This document shows positions 27,822-36,377 of a DNA stretch of 64,000 nucleotides, one piece after another; within the stretch, counting starts at the first letter, position 1, and every line of letters begins with the position of its first letter. Both the position numbers and the translations under genes were made by a program. Source of the stretch: Candidatus Delongbacteria bacterium (GTDB lineage: Bacteria > CAIWAD01); NCBI GenBank assembly GCA_041675285.1, contig JBAYTZ010000010.1, forward strand, positions 62,001 to 126,000. Direction: 5' to 3'. A model generated the notes under the pieces. It was not told where the DNA came from. It was given only the letters and a program-made list of their open reading frames with translations, and made no database searches.

Positions 27822-28384
27822 CCCTGACTCCCGTCGGCGGGTTCCGCCGGCTCCGGCGCGGCGGCCGTGTCGTCTTCCAACCGGCCCGTGAAGCCCAGGA
27901 TCAGCAACCAGATCATGCAGACGAAAATGAAGCTGTCCGCCAGGTTGAAGACCCACCAACGCTCCAGGTACAGGCCGTCGAAGCGCAGACCCAGCAGCTG
28001 GAAGGCCGGCACGTGCACATCGGGGATGTCCACGTCGAACATGTCAGTGACCCGGTGCCGCACCACGCGGTCCCAGAGGTTCCCCGCGGCGCCGCCCAGG
28101 ATCCAGGGCAGCAGGCGGGCCAGCCAGCCCTGCGAGGGCAGCTGGCGCCAGAGCCACCAGCCCATGAACAGCACGGCGGGCAGGCTGAGCAGCGTGAGCG
28201 CCCACATGGGCAACAGCGAGATGCCCATCACGCCGGCGCGGTTCTCCACGTGGCTGAAGCGCAGGAATTCCCCCAGCACACGGACGGATTCCCCGGGGGA
28301 CAGGGAGGAGCGCACGGCCAGCTTGAGAAGCTGGTCGCTGACGAAACAGCCACCAAGGATCCAAAGGGCTCGACTGCGTGTGAT
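27818..28384 (-). CDS. lspA: Lipoprotein signal peptidase LspA with non-canonical start
   Basis: Inner-membrane aspartyl peptidase that cleaves prolipoproteins. The catalytic blocks GNLWDRVVRHRVTDMFD and FNLADSFIFV are intact, with four expected membrane segments. The first segment and conserved SDQLLKLAV lie upstream of the first standard start (GTG 28315). In that upstream frame there is no ATG, GTG or TTG before the dksA-like stop region. An ATC codon at 28384, seven bases after GGAG, gives ITRSRALWILGGCFVSDQ, an ordinary LspA N terminus of 188 residues in all. So either ATC initiates, or there is a sequence error. A Pro/Glu/Ala tail follows the last helix. Confidence 0.85.
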   Translation of the reverse strand: MTRSRALWILGGCFVSDQLLKLAVRSSLSPGESVRVLGEFLRFSHVENRAGVMGISLLPMWALTLLSLPAVLFMGWWLWRQLPSQGWLARLLPWILGGAAGNLWDRVVRHRVTDMFDVDIPDVHVPAFQLLGLRFDGLYLERWWVFNLADSFIFVCMIWLLILGFTGRLEDDTAAAPEPAEPADGSQG

Positions 28385-28397
28385 GGGACGACTCCGA

Positions 28398-28778
28398 CTA
28401 TTCTTCCGGGGTTTTGCAGTGGATGCAGAGTTTGGCGGTGGGCACGATGCGCAGGCGACCCTCGTCGATCTTTCCGCTGCAGACGGAACACACTCCGTAG
28501 CGGCCCTTCTCGATGCGCTCCAGGGCGGCGTCCACGGTCTGCAGGAACTTCCCCTGGCGCGAGGCGAACATGAAGGTCTTCTCCTGCTCCTGGGCGTCCG
28601 TGCCCTGGTCGGCCATGTGGAAGGAATAGGTGCTGGTGTCGCCGGAGGCCTGGGAGAGACCCTCCTCCAGCTCCTTCTTGCAGTAGTCCAATTCCTCCAA
28701 CGCTTCCCGACGCTTCTCCAGCAGGATCTCCCGGAAGGCCTCGAGCTGCTCCGTCGTGTAGTACTGGTTCTGGGACAT
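28398..28778 (-). CDS. DksA/TraR-family zinc-finger protein
   Basis: RNA polymerase secondary-channel-type regulator. Two adjacent ATGs exist (28781 and 28778); the second has the better spacing from GGGAGG, giving 126 residues. The N-terminal half is a helical coiled coil (LEAFREILLEKRREALEELD). The C-terminal zinc finger is CSVCSGKI with CIHC about 20 residues on. The paired acidic tip of DksA may correspond to MADQGTDAQEQ. Linkage to ileS and lspA is frequent for short DksA-like proteins of this type. Whether it answers to ppGpp is unknown. Confidence 0.88.
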   Translation of the reverse strand: MSQNQYYTTEQLEAFREILLEKRREALEELDYCKKELEEGLSQASGDTSTYSFHMADQGTDAQEQEKTFMFASRQGKFLQTVDAALERIEKGRYGVCSVCSGKIDEGRLRIVPTAKLCIHCKTPEE

Positions 28779-28812
28779 CATACCCTCCCTGTCGCCTGCC
28801 GGCAACCCACCC

Positions 28813-31800
28813 TCAGCGCTCCGCCCGTCGCAAGCCCACGGCGGTGCGCACCTCGTTCAACGTAACGTCTTTGAGCTGCTCCTGAGTATCGTCATTGACG
28901 AGCCGGATGTCCACGGCCAGGGTTTCCCGGGCCACGCGCTCCCCGTGGACCGCCAGCAACTCGCGCAGTTCCGGGCCGTCCAGGAGCAGCAGTTCGATGC
29001 GGTCGCTGATCTCCAGCCCGCTGTCCTTGCGCAGATTCTGCACGCGGTTGATCAATTCGCGGGCCAGCCCCTCCAGCAGCAGGTCGGGGGTCAGCTCCGT
29101 GTCCAGCGCGATGGTGAAGCCGTGCTCGGTGATGACCTTCAGGCCCTCGCGCTCCGTGCGCTGGATCAGCAGGTCCTCCAGCCGCACCTCCTGGCCCAGC
29201 ACGTCCAGCAGCTGGCCGTGCTCCAGCTCGCTGATCTCCGCCATGCCCCAGGCCCCGATGATCTCGGCGGCCTCCTTCATGGACCCGCCGAAGCGCTTGC
29301 CCAGGGTGCGGAAATTGGGCTTCACCGTGATCTCCACCAGCTCGTGCTCGTCGCGGCTGATCTCGATGTCGCGCACGTTGAGCTCCTCGCGGATCAGCTC
29401 GGCCATCCGGCGCAGGCAGCCGTCGTCCTCTTCGCGGCCCACCACCACCAGCATCTTGGCCAGCGGCTGGCGGGTCTTGAGCTGGTGCTGGGAGCGCAGC
29501 GTGCGGCCCAGTTTCACCGCGTGGTAGACCAGGTCCATCTCGCGCTCCAGCAGCGGATCGCGCCACCCCTGCTCCAGGGCCGGCCAGTCGCAAAGGTGGA
29601 CGGACTCCGGCAGCCCGGGCTCCGCCAGGCGCAGCAGGTGCTGGTGCACGTGCTCCGTCACGAAGGGCAGGAAGGGCGCCAGCATGCGGGTCAGGTCACC
29701 CAGGCAGCGGTAGAGCGTGTCGTAGGCCCGGCGCTTGTCGTCGTCGTCCGCGCTCTTCCAGAAGCGCGCCCGGCTGCGGCGGATGTACCAGTTGGACAGC
29801 TCGTCCAGGTGGTCCACGATGGCCTCGCTGGCCGTGAACACCTCGAAGGCGTCCAGGGCCGTGCTCACGCGCTCGTTGAGCCGCTCCGTGGCGGAGAGGA
29901 TCCAGCGGTCCAGCTCGCTCTTGGGCTCGCTCAGGCCGGCGCCCGGCGTCCAGCCGTCCAGGTTGGCGTAGGTCGTGAAGAAGGAGTAGATGTTCCAGTA
30001 GGGCAGCAGGATCTCCTTCACGGCGTCCCGGATCACCTCCTCGCTGTAGCGCTTGGAGTTCCAGGGATGGCTGTTGTAGAAGGTCCAGCGCACGGCGTCG
30101 GCGCCGTAGGCCTCGATGACCGCCGCCGGGTGGATCACGTTCCCCAGCGTCTTGGACATCTTGCGGCCGTCCTTGTCGCCCACCAGGCCCGTGCAGATCA
30201 CGTTGCGGTAGCTGCTGGTGCCGGTGAGGATCGTGGAGACGGCCAGCATGGTGTAGAACCAGCCGCGGGTCTGGTCCAGGCCCTCGCTGATGAAGTCCGC
30301 CGGGTACTGGCTGGCGAAGCGCTCGCGGGAGCCCGGCGTGGCCGGGTAGCCGAACTGGCCCCAGGGCATCAGGCCGGCGTTGAACCAGCAGTCCAGCACG
30401 TAGGGCTCGCGCTTCATGGGCCGACCGCAGGCCGGGCAGGCGACGGCGAGCGCGTCGATCCACGGGATGTGCGGATCGAAGTCCGTCCCGATGGGCTCGG
30501 CGCAGTGGGCCTGCAGGTCGGCCAGGCTCTCCACGCAGAGCTTGTGTCCGCAGCCGCCGGCCTCCTCGCAGGTCCAGATGGGCAGCGGGCTTCCCCAGTA
30601 GCGCTCCCGGGAGACCGCCCAGTCCACGTTGTTCTCCAGCCAGGCGCCGAAGCGACCCTCGCCCGCGCTGGCCGGGATCCAGTTGATCTCGCGGTTGGCC
30701 CGCAGCATGTCCTCGCGCACGGCCGTGGTCCGGATGAACCAGGACGGCTTGGCGTGATACATGAGCGGGTTCTCGCACTTGTAGCAGTGCGGATAGCTGT
30801 GCTCGTGGCGGTGCTTGTCGTGCAGCAGGCCGCGCCCGGCCAGGTCGCGGATGATCTCCACGTCCAGGCCCGGGGCCTTGAAATAGCGGCCGGCGTAGTC
30901 CCCGCAGGCCGGCGTGAAGTGGCCCGTGTCGTCCACGTGCTGCACGCGGGGCAGGTTGTTGGCGCGGATCAGCCGGAAGTCGTCCTCGCCGTAGAGCGCC
31001 AGGTGCACGATGCCCGTGCCCTCCGCCGCGGTGACGTAGGCGTCGGCGACGGTGAAGTGGGGCGTGCGGCCCTCGGCGTCCGGTCCCTGGAAGAAGTCCC
31101 AGAGCGGCTCGTACTCCAGGCCCTCCAGCTGCTGGCCGGGCACCCGGCGCAGCACCTCGTGCGGACCCTCGCCCAGCACGGCCTCCAGCCGGTCCACGGC
31201 CAGGATCAGCACGTCGCCGCCGCGGCGGACGAAGGCGTACTCCACCTCCGGCCCCAGGGCCAGCGCCACGTTGCCCAGCAGGGTCCAGGGCGTGGTGGTC
31301 CAGGCCAGGAAGTAGGTGGAGTCCTCGCCCTTGAGGCGGAAGCGCGCGGTGAGGGTCAGGTCCGTGACGTCCTTGTAGCCCTGGGCCACCTCGTGGTTGG
31401 ACAGGCTGGTTCCGCAGCGCGCGCAGTAGGGCATGATCTTCACGTCGCGGTAGAGCAGGCCCTTGTCCCAGATCTGCCGGATCACCCACCAGTCGCTCTG
31501 GATGTAGTCGGGGGTCAGTGTGGCGTAGTTGTCCTCGAGGTCCACGAAGCGCCCGATGCGCCGGATGCTCTGCTCCCACTCCGCCTTGAAGCGCTGCACG
31601 GTCTCCCGGCACTTGCCCTGGAAGGCCTCCACGCCGTAGCCCGGGATCTCGCTCTTGTCGGCCAGGCCCAGCGCCTTCTCCGTGGCCAGCTCGACGGGCA
31701 GCCCGTGCGTGTCCCAGCCGGCCCGGCGCAGCACGCGGAAGCCCTTCATGCTCTTGTAGCGCGGCCAGAGGTCCTTGAGGGCCGAGTGCAGCATGTGGCC

Positions 31801-31974
31801 CATGTGCGGCGAGCCGTTGGTGCCGGGAGGGCCGTCGTAGAACACCCAGTCGGGGGCGGCGGCGCGCTGCTCCAGGCTGCGGCGGAAGATCCCGCGCTCC
31901 TCCCAGAAGCGGAGGGTCTCCAGTTCCAGGGCGGGGAAGCTCACGTTGGGCGGGATGGGATCGAATCGGCTCAC
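28813..31974 (-). CDS. ileS: Isoleucyl-tRNA synthetase
   Basis: Charges tRNA-Ile and edits valine. The 1053-residue product has the HIGH box in DGPPGTNGSPHMGHML, WDTHGLPVE, an editing CP1 domain (AWTTTPWTLLGN), WISEGLD-like FISEGLDQTRGWFY, and KMSKT in GRKMSKTLGN. It lacks the C-terminal zinc finger of E. coli-type IleRS and has a long C-terminal domain. The length and anticodon-domain layout look closer to the type-2 (eukaryote-like) class, which is often mupirocin-insensitive; that is inference. It follows pnp by 14 bases and precedes the dksA-like gene by 34. Confidence 0.95.
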   Translation of the reverse strand: MSRFDPIPPNVSFPALELETLRFWEERGIFRRSLEQRAAAPDWVFYDGPPGTNGSPHMGHMLHSALKDLWPRYKSMKGFRVLRRAGWDTHGLPVELATEKALGLADKSEIPGYGVEAFQGKCRETVQRFKAEWEQSIRRIGRFVDLEDNYATLTPDYIQSDWWVIRQIWDKGLLYRDVKIMPYCARCGTSLSNHEVAQGYKDVTDLTLTARFRLKGEDSTYFLAWTTTPWTLLGNVALALGPEVEYAFVRRGGDVLILAVDRLEAVLGEGPHEVLRRVPGQQLEGLEYEPLWDFFQGPDAEGRTPHFTVADAYVTAAEGTGIVHLALYGEDDFRLIRANNLPRVQHVDDTGHFTPACGDYAGRYFKAPGLDVEIIRDLAGRGLLHDKHRHEHSYPHCYKCENPLMYHAKPSWFIRTTAVREDMLRANREINWIPASAGEGRFGAWLENNVDWAVSRERYWGSPLPIWTCEEAGGCGHKLCVESLADLQAHCAEPIGTDFDPHIPWIDALAVACPACGRPMKREPYVLDCWFNAGLMPWGQFGYPATPGSRERFASQYPADFISEGLDQTRGWFYTMLAVSTILTGTSSYRNVICTGLVGDKDGRKMSKTLGNVIHPAAVIEAYGADAVRWTFYNSHPWNSKRYSEEVIRDAVKEILLPYWNIYSFFTTYANLDGWTPGAGLSEPKSELDRWILSATERLNERVSTALDAFEVFTASEAIVDHLDELSNWYIRRSRARFWKSADDDDKRRAYDTLYRCLGDLTRMLAPFLPFVTEHVHQHLLRLAEPGLPESVHLCDWPALEQGWRDPLLEREMDLVYHAVKLGRTLRSQHQLKTRQPLAKMLVVVGREEDDGCLRRMAELIREELNVRDIEISRDEHELVEITVKPNFRTLGKRFGGSMKEAAEIIGAWGMAEISELEHGQLLDVLGQEVRLEDLLIQRTEREGLKVITEHGFTIALDTELTPDLLLEGLARELINRVQNLRKDSGLEISDRIELLLLDGPELRELLAVHGERVARETLAVDIRLVNDDTQEQLKDVTLNEVRTAVGLRRAER

Positions 31975-31988
31975 GGGGACTCCAGGCT

Positions 31989-32846
31989 TCAGGCGGCGGG
32001 GGAAGGGGCCAGGCGGCGCAGAACGGCGCGCACCAGCTTGGTCAGTTGCGGCTCCACCAGGGCGGCGGCGGCCAGGATCTCGTCCAGCCGCACGGGCTGC
32101 AGGGCCTCGGGAAAGCCCTCGTCCGTGATGATGGAGAAGCCCAGCACGCGCATGCCCTGGTGCCGCGCGACGATCACCTCGGGCACCGTGCTCATGCCCA
32201 CCACGTCGGCGCCCACGGCGCGCAGGAAGCGGTACTCAGCCCGGGTCTCCAGGTTGGGTCCGGCCACAGCGGCGTAGACGCCCTTGTGCAGGGGAATGCG
32301 CGCCGCCAGGGCCAGCTCCTCGGTCAGGGCGATCAGCCCGCGGTCATAGGGCGCGCTCATGTCGGGGAAGCGCGGACCCAGCTCATCCAGGTTGGCGCCG
32401 ATGAGCGGGTTGTCGCCCAGCAGGTTGATGTGATCCTCCATCACCATCAACCGGCCCTTGCGGAACTGCGGATTCACGCAGCCGCAGGCGTTGGAGACCA
32501 CCAGCAGGTCCACCCCCAGCAGGCCGCAGACCCGCACGGGAAAGGTGATCTGCTGCATGCTCCACCCCTCGTAGTAGTGGAAGCGCCCCTGCATCACCAG
32601 CACGGGCGCCGTGTCCGGCGCCAGGCGCGCCAGCAGCAGCCGGCCGTGGTGGCTCTCCACGGTGCTGACGGGGAAGTGGGGGATCTCCTCGTACTCCAGC
32701 CGGGCCAGGATCTCCGCCTCGCGGGCCAGCGCGCCCAGGCCCGTGCCCAGGATCACCAGCGTGCGCGGCGCGTGGGCGCCCAGCCAGGACTTCAGGTACT
32801 CGGCGCATTCGCGCATCTGCTCAAAGGTCGGACGGGGGTCCGGCAC
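31989..32846 (-). CDS. Purine nucleoside phosphorylase (PNP-I family)
   Basis: Splits inosine or guanosine with phosphate to base and ribose 1-phosphate. The start is GTG 32846 with AGGAGG seven bases upstream. The 285-residue protein has VILGTGLGALA (phosphate loop), VESHHGRLLLARL, GRFHYYEGWSMQQ, VSNACGCVNP, and the signature AGPNLETRAEYRFLR followed by GADVVGMSTVPEVIVA. It overlaps the 3' end of divIVA by 26 bases. This is the trimeric punA/deoD-2-like type rather than hexameric DeoD. The exact nucleoside preference is not visible. Confidence 0.92.
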   Translation of the reverse strand: MPDPRPTFEQMRECAEYLKSWLGAHAPRTLVILGTGLGALAREAEILARLEYEEIPHFPVSTVESHHGRLLLARLAPDTAPVLVMQGRFHYYEGWSMQQITFPVRVCGLLGVDLLVVSNACGCVNPQFRKGRLMVMEDHINLLGDNPLIGANLDELGPRFPDMSAPYDRGLIALTEELALAARIPLHKGVYAAVAGPNLETRAEYRFLRAVGADVVGMSTVPEVIVARHQGMRVLGFSIITDEGFPEALQPVRLDEILAAAALVEPQLTKLVRAVLRRLAPSPAA

Positions 32847-33333
32847 GGTGTTCCTCCTGGTCGGCCGGCGCGTCCGCCGACGGTTCGCTCTGCGACAACA
32901 AGTCCACCAGTTCCAGCTGCTGCTCCAACAGGTGGCGGATCCGCCGCGTGAAACTGTCCCGGCGCTCGCGCAGCGTCTCCAGATCGGAGCGCAGGCGGCG
33001 CTGCTCCTCGCGGCCGCCGGCCAACAATTGACCGGCCTTGAACTCGGCCTCGCGCACGATCAGCTCGGCCTCCTTGCGGGCCGCCTCCCGGGCGCCTTCG
33101 CTGGTGGTCTTCACCTCCAGCAATGTGTCACGCAGCCCCTGGTCCAGGCTGCGGTAGCGCTCCAGTTCGCGCTCCAGCTGGGCGCAGCGGGCCTGGGAGG
33201 CGGAGAACTCGCGCTCCAGCTGCTCCAGCTGGCCGGCCACGCCGTCCAGGAAGGCCCGCAGCTCGGCCTCGTCCGCGCCCCGCAGGCGGCGGCTGAAGGT
33301 CGCCCCGCGGATGTCGTTCGACGTGTACTTCAT
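32821..33333 (-). CDS. DivIVA-domain coiled-coil protein
   Basis: 170 residues. The N terminus MKYTSNDIRGATFSRRLRG and AELRAFLDGVAGQLEQLERE match the DivIVA membrane-binding/coiled-coil start. Residues about 25-150 are continuous coiled coil, and the tail is Ser/Pro/Glu-rich. DivIVA proteins mark cell poles or septa, or recruit envelope machinery. Position next to yggT and yggS mirrors the classic sepF/yggS-yggT-divIVA neighbourhood near division genes. One in-frame CGT GAC ACA uses rare codons. Confidence 0.85.
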   Translation of the reverse strand: MKYTSNDIRGATFSRRLRGADEAELRAFLDGVAGQLEQLEREFSASQARCAQLERELERYRSLDQGLRDTLLEVKTTSEGAREAARKEAELIVREAEFKAGQLLAGGREEQRRLRSDLETLRERRDSFTRRIRHLLEQQLELVDLLSQSEPSADAPADQEEHRAGPPSDL

Positions 33334-33345
33334 GGGTCCCGGTTC

Positions 33346-33588
33346 CTAGAGCAGCAGGTTCAGCAGTTTCTCGGCCAGCTTGACCAGCAGCAGGGCGAAC
33401 AGCGGCGAGAGGTCCAGCCCGTTGATGGGCGGCACCAGCTCGCGGATGCGCTGGAACACGGGCTCGGTGGCCTTGTGGAGGAACTGGACCAGCGGATGCT
33501 GCCGGTCCACCTCGATCCAACTGACGATGGCCGCCGCGATGATGATCAGGATGTAGATCTGCGCCGCCAGGGTGATCAGCTCGTCCAT
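33346..33588 (-). CDS. YggT-family small membrane protein
   Basis: 80 residues with two hydrophobic segments (ITLAAQIYILIIIAAAIVSW and LFALLLVKLAEKLLNLLL) and the family block QHPLVQFLHKATEPVFQRIR. The ATG shares its A with the yggS TGA stop (TGATG), so translation is coupled. YggT proteins are linked to division and osmotic phenotypes in several bacteria without a defined biochemical role. Confidence 0.88.
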   Translation of the reverse strand: MDELITLAAQIYILIIIAAAIVSWIEVDRQHPLVQFLHKATEPVFQRIRELVPPINGLDLSPLFALLLVKLAEKLLNLLL

Positions 33589-34301
33589 CAGGTCCCCGCT
33601 TCCTCGCTGAAGAGATACGTACCGATGCGCACCAGGGAGGCGCCCTCGCGGACCGCCTCCTCAAAGTCCCCGCTCATGCCCATCGAAAGTTCGCGCAGCC
33701 GCCCGCGCTCCGGATCCAGCCGGTCCCGCAACCGGCGCAAGCGGCGGAACTCCGCGCCCGCGTCGCCCTCCGCCGCAGCCATGCCCATCAAGCCGTCCAG
33801 GCGCAGGCCCGGCAGGCGGCCCAGCCGCGGCCAGAGCTCCGTCAGCCCGGCCTCCGTGAAGCCGTGCTTGCTGGCCTCGCCGGAGACGTTTACCTGCAGC
33901 AGCACGGGCTGGACCAGTCCGCGCCTCCCGGCCTCCCGGGACAGCTCCTCGGCCAGTTCCAGCCGGTCCACGCTGTGGATCAGCTGGAAGCGCCCCACCA
34001 CCTGCCGCACCTTGTTGCCCTGCAGCGTGCCGATGAAGTGCCACTCCAGCGGCCGCCGCTCCGCCGGCTGATCGGCGAAGGCCTCCAGCTTGGTCAACGC
34101 GGCCTGGGCGCGATTCTCGCCGAACAGCTCCAACCCGGCGGCCCGCAGCTCCAGCATCTGCTCGGCGTCCAGGTACTTGGTCACCGCCACCACCCGCACC
34201 CGGTCGGCCCGCACCGAGGGCTCCGCCTCCCGCCGGGCGGCTTCGATGCGGGTCTGGATGGCCGCCAGCCGGGTGGCGACATGTTCGGCGTCTGTGCGCA
34301 C
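33588..34301 (-). CDS. Pyridoxal-phosphate homeostasis protein YggS/YBL036C family
   Basis: 237 residues, alanine-racemase-like TIM barrel that binds PLP without known catalysis. The PLP lysine is in VVAVTKYLDAEQML. Other blocks are FGENRAQAALTK, WHFIGTLQGNKVR, IHSVDRLELA, QVNVSGEASKHGF, and GMSGDFEEAVREGASLVRIGT. The start is GTG 34301, with a weak ribosome site. An AT-rich CCTATATTA block (34327-34335, minus strand) about 30 bases upstream may be the -10 of the yggS-yggT-divIVA-pnp transcript. Confidence 0.92.
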   Translation of the reverse strand: MRTDAEHVATRLAAIQTRIEAARREAEPSVRADRVRVVAVTKYLDAEQMLELRAAGLELFGENRAQAALTKLEAFADQPAERRPLEWHFIGTLQGNKVRQVVGRFQLIHSVDRLELAEELSREAGRRGLVQPVLLQVNVSGEASKHGFTEAGLTELWPRLGRLPGLRLDGLMGMAAAEGDAGAEFRRLRRLRDRLDPERGRLRELSMGMSGDFEEAVREGASLVRIGTYLFSEEAGT

Positions 34302-34387
34302 GTGCCCAGTTCACAATAGAACGCGCTAATATAGGGAGAGGGCGTGCGGGAATCCGCTCCGCCGACCAACAGACGGGGAAATGATTG

Positions 34388-35140
34388 ATGAAAAGCCCCT
34401 TCGCCCGCCGCCCGCCGCTGCTGCGGCCGCTGCTGCGCCAGGCCATGGAGACCTGGAGCCTGGAGTCCCCGGCCTTCCTGCTCTACGGCCTGTTCATGTT
34501 GCTGGCCGGCCTCGCGGTGGGCCAACTGCCCCTGGTGGGCCTGGTGCTCACGCTGGCTGTGGAGGGGCCGCTGGCCGGTGGCCTGATCCTGGCCACCCGC
34601 AGCGTCCTGCTGCAGGAAAGGCCCACGCGCGAGGACTTCCTGGGCGGCTTCCAGAGCGTCCGCCGGGCCTTCGGGCTGGCCACCCTGGCCCTGATCGTGC
34701 CCTTGCTGGGACTGTCCGGCTGGCTGCTGGTGAGTGGCGCGGCGCCCTGGCTGACGGCCCGGGGCTGGGCTGCGGCCATTCCCCTGCTGGCCGTGCCGGG
34801 CGTGCTGCTGGTCCTGGCGGCCTCGCTCTTCTACGCCGTGGCGGCCCAGGTCCTGCTGTTGGAGGGACAGGATCCGCTGCGCAGCCTGGGGGCCAGCACC
34901 CGGCTGGTGCGGCGCCGCCCGCTGGCCGTGGCCCTGCTGCTGCTCTTCTTGGCGCTGCTCCAGGTCCTGCTGGCCCTGCCCACCTTGCGCAGCCTGCTGA
35001 CCCAGCAGGAGCCGGGCTGGGTGCAGTGGGTGCCCTACCTGCTGGGAATGGGACTGCTCGGGCCCTTCCAGGGCATCCTGGGCACGCTGCTCTACTTCCG
35101 GTTGCGCGACGAGGGCGGCAGCACCCTGGCCGAGGGCTGA
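34388..35140 (+). CDS. Hypothetical multi-pass membrane protein
   Basis: 250 residues; I chose ATG 34388 rather than TTG 34385. Five to six hydrophobic segments are visible (for example LLYGLFMLLAGLAVG, LALIVPLLGLSGWLL, AIPLLAVPGVLLVLAASLFY, VALLLLFLALLQVLLALP). Layout resembles DUF975/glycerophosphodiesterase-type membrane domains with a central GLILATRSVLLQERPT loop. No function is assigned. It is divergent from yggS and ends 13 bases from the convergent RNA methyltransferase stop, with no terminator between them. Confidence 0.75.
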   Translation: MKSPFARRPPLLRPLLRQAMETWSLESPAFLLYGLFMLLAGLAVGQLPLVGLVLTLAVEGPLAGGLILATRSVLLQERPTREDFLGGFQSVRRAFGLATLALIVPLLGLSGWLLVSGAAPWLTARGWAAAIPLLAVPGVLLVLAASLFYAVAAQVLLLEGQDPLRSLGASTRLVRRRPLAVALLLLFLALLQVLLALPTLRSLLTQQEPGWVQWVPYLLGMGLLGPFQGILGTLLYFRLRDEGGSTLAEG

Positions 35141-35153
35141 GCGCCGGTCCGCG

Positions 35154-36377
35154 TCACTCCTTGCGGAAGATCGCCATGAAGGTGCCGTCCTGGTCGCCGT
35201 CCAGCGGGCTGACCCGCAGCCGGCCCGGCGCCGGCCGGCCGTCCAGCGGATTCTCGAAGTCCAGCGGGCGGAACCCGGGCTGCCGCGCAAGAAAGGCCGC
35301 CACCCGCGCCTCGTTCTCCACTTCCAGCACGCTGCAGGTGGCGTAGACCAGCCGGCCGCCGGGCCGCAGCTGGCGCGCGCCCTGATCCAGCAGGCTGTCC
35401 TGCAGCTCGGCCAGGCCGGCCAGGTCCGGGGCCCGGCGCCGCCAGAGGTCGGGGTTGCGGCGCAGCGTGCCGCTGTTGGTGCAGGGCGCGTCCACCAGCA
35501 CGCCGTCCAGCCGGGGCAGCGCGGGCAGGACGTGGCCGTCCCAGGCCCGGGTCTGCAGGTTGAAGACGCCCTGACGGCGGGCGCGGCGCTTCAATTCCTC
35601 CAGCCGGCCCAGGTGTATGTCGAAGGCGTGCACCAGCCCCTTGCCCGCCATGGCGGCCGCCAGCTGCAGGCTCTTGCCGCCCGCGCCGGCGCAGAGGTCC
35701 AGCCAGTGCTCGCCCGGTTGCGCCTGGCAGACGGCCCCGATGGCCTGACTGGCCGGGTCCTGCAACACGAAGTGGCCCTGCCGGAAGCCCGGCGTGTCGT
35801 AGAGGTCCTCGCGCGTCCGGAGCCGCCAAGCGCCGGCCAGCCGGGCGTGCGCCTCCAGTCCGGCAGCCAGATCGCCCAGCCCCTCGCGCAATTGCTCCTC
35901 AGCGACAGCCCGCAACCAGAGCGAGGGCGGACGCAGGAAGGCCCGCGCCAGGCCCTCGGCGTCCAGTCCGGCGGGCAAGCCCGCGCGCAGCCAGCCGGGC
36001 AGGTGGGCGGCCGCGCTCAGCGCTTCGCCGGCCGTCGCCTCCAGTTCCCGCAGCGCGGCCTCCGGTCCGTCCTCCCCACCCGCCAGCTCCTCCAGCCGCG
36101 TGGCGCGCGCCAGATCGCGCAGGGGATCCGCCGCGGCTCCCAGCCAGGACGACCAGCGGAACCAGGCCGCCGAGGCCGCCACCAGCCGGCGGCGCAGGGC
36201 CGGTTCGGGCTGGTCGCGCCGCAGCAGGCGCGAGAGCTCCAGGTCGGGTCGCTGGCCGCGTTCGACGGACTGCGCCAACTCGCGCAGCCAGGCCGCCAGC
36301 TTCTGCTCGCGGCCGGGCGCGGGGGCCGGGCGCCGCCCGAAGCGGGCGCCGGAGTACTGGGGTCGTGGCGCTTTCAC
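35154..36377 (-). CDS. RsmB/NOL1-type RNA m5C methyltransferase
   Basis: 407 residues. The start is the GTG overlapping the SDR stop (GTGA); the frame stays open upstream through that gene, so longer calls are wrong. The N-terminal 170 residues are helical and Ala/Leu/Arg-rich (NusB-like region). The catalytic domain has the SAM loop LDLCAGAGGKS, VHAFDIHLGRLEEL, VLVDAPCTNSGTLRRNPD (motif IV, PC) and YATCSVLEVENEARV (motif VI Cys nucleophile). Its target may be 16S rRNA C967 or another cytosine; the family cannot tell. Confidence 0.88.
   Translation of the reverse strand: MKAPRPQYSGARFGRRPAPAPGREQKLAAWLRELAQSVERGQRPDLELSRLLRRDQPEPALRRRLVAASAAWFRWSSWLGAAADPLRDLARATRLEELAGGEDGPEAALRELEATAGEALSAAAHLPGWLRAGLPAGLDAEGLARAFLRPPSLWLRAVAEEQLREGLGDLAAGLEAHARLAGAWRLRTREDLYDTPGFRQGHFVLQDPASQAIGAVCQAQPGEHWLDLCAGAGGKSLQLAAAMAGKGLVHAFDIHLGRLEELKRRARRQGVFNLQTRAWDGHVLPALPRLDGVLVDAPCTNSGTLRRNPDLWRRRAPDLAGLAELQDSLLDQGARQLRPGGRLVYATCSVLEVENEARVAAFLARQPGFRPLDFENPLDGRPAPGRLRVSPLDGDQDGTFMAIFRKE

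Noticed and set aside
28945..32277. 1110-codon open frame on plus strand
   Set aside because: Antisense to ileS; its product is Gln/His/Val/Ala-rich with no domains, a shadow produced by high GC at third codon positions.
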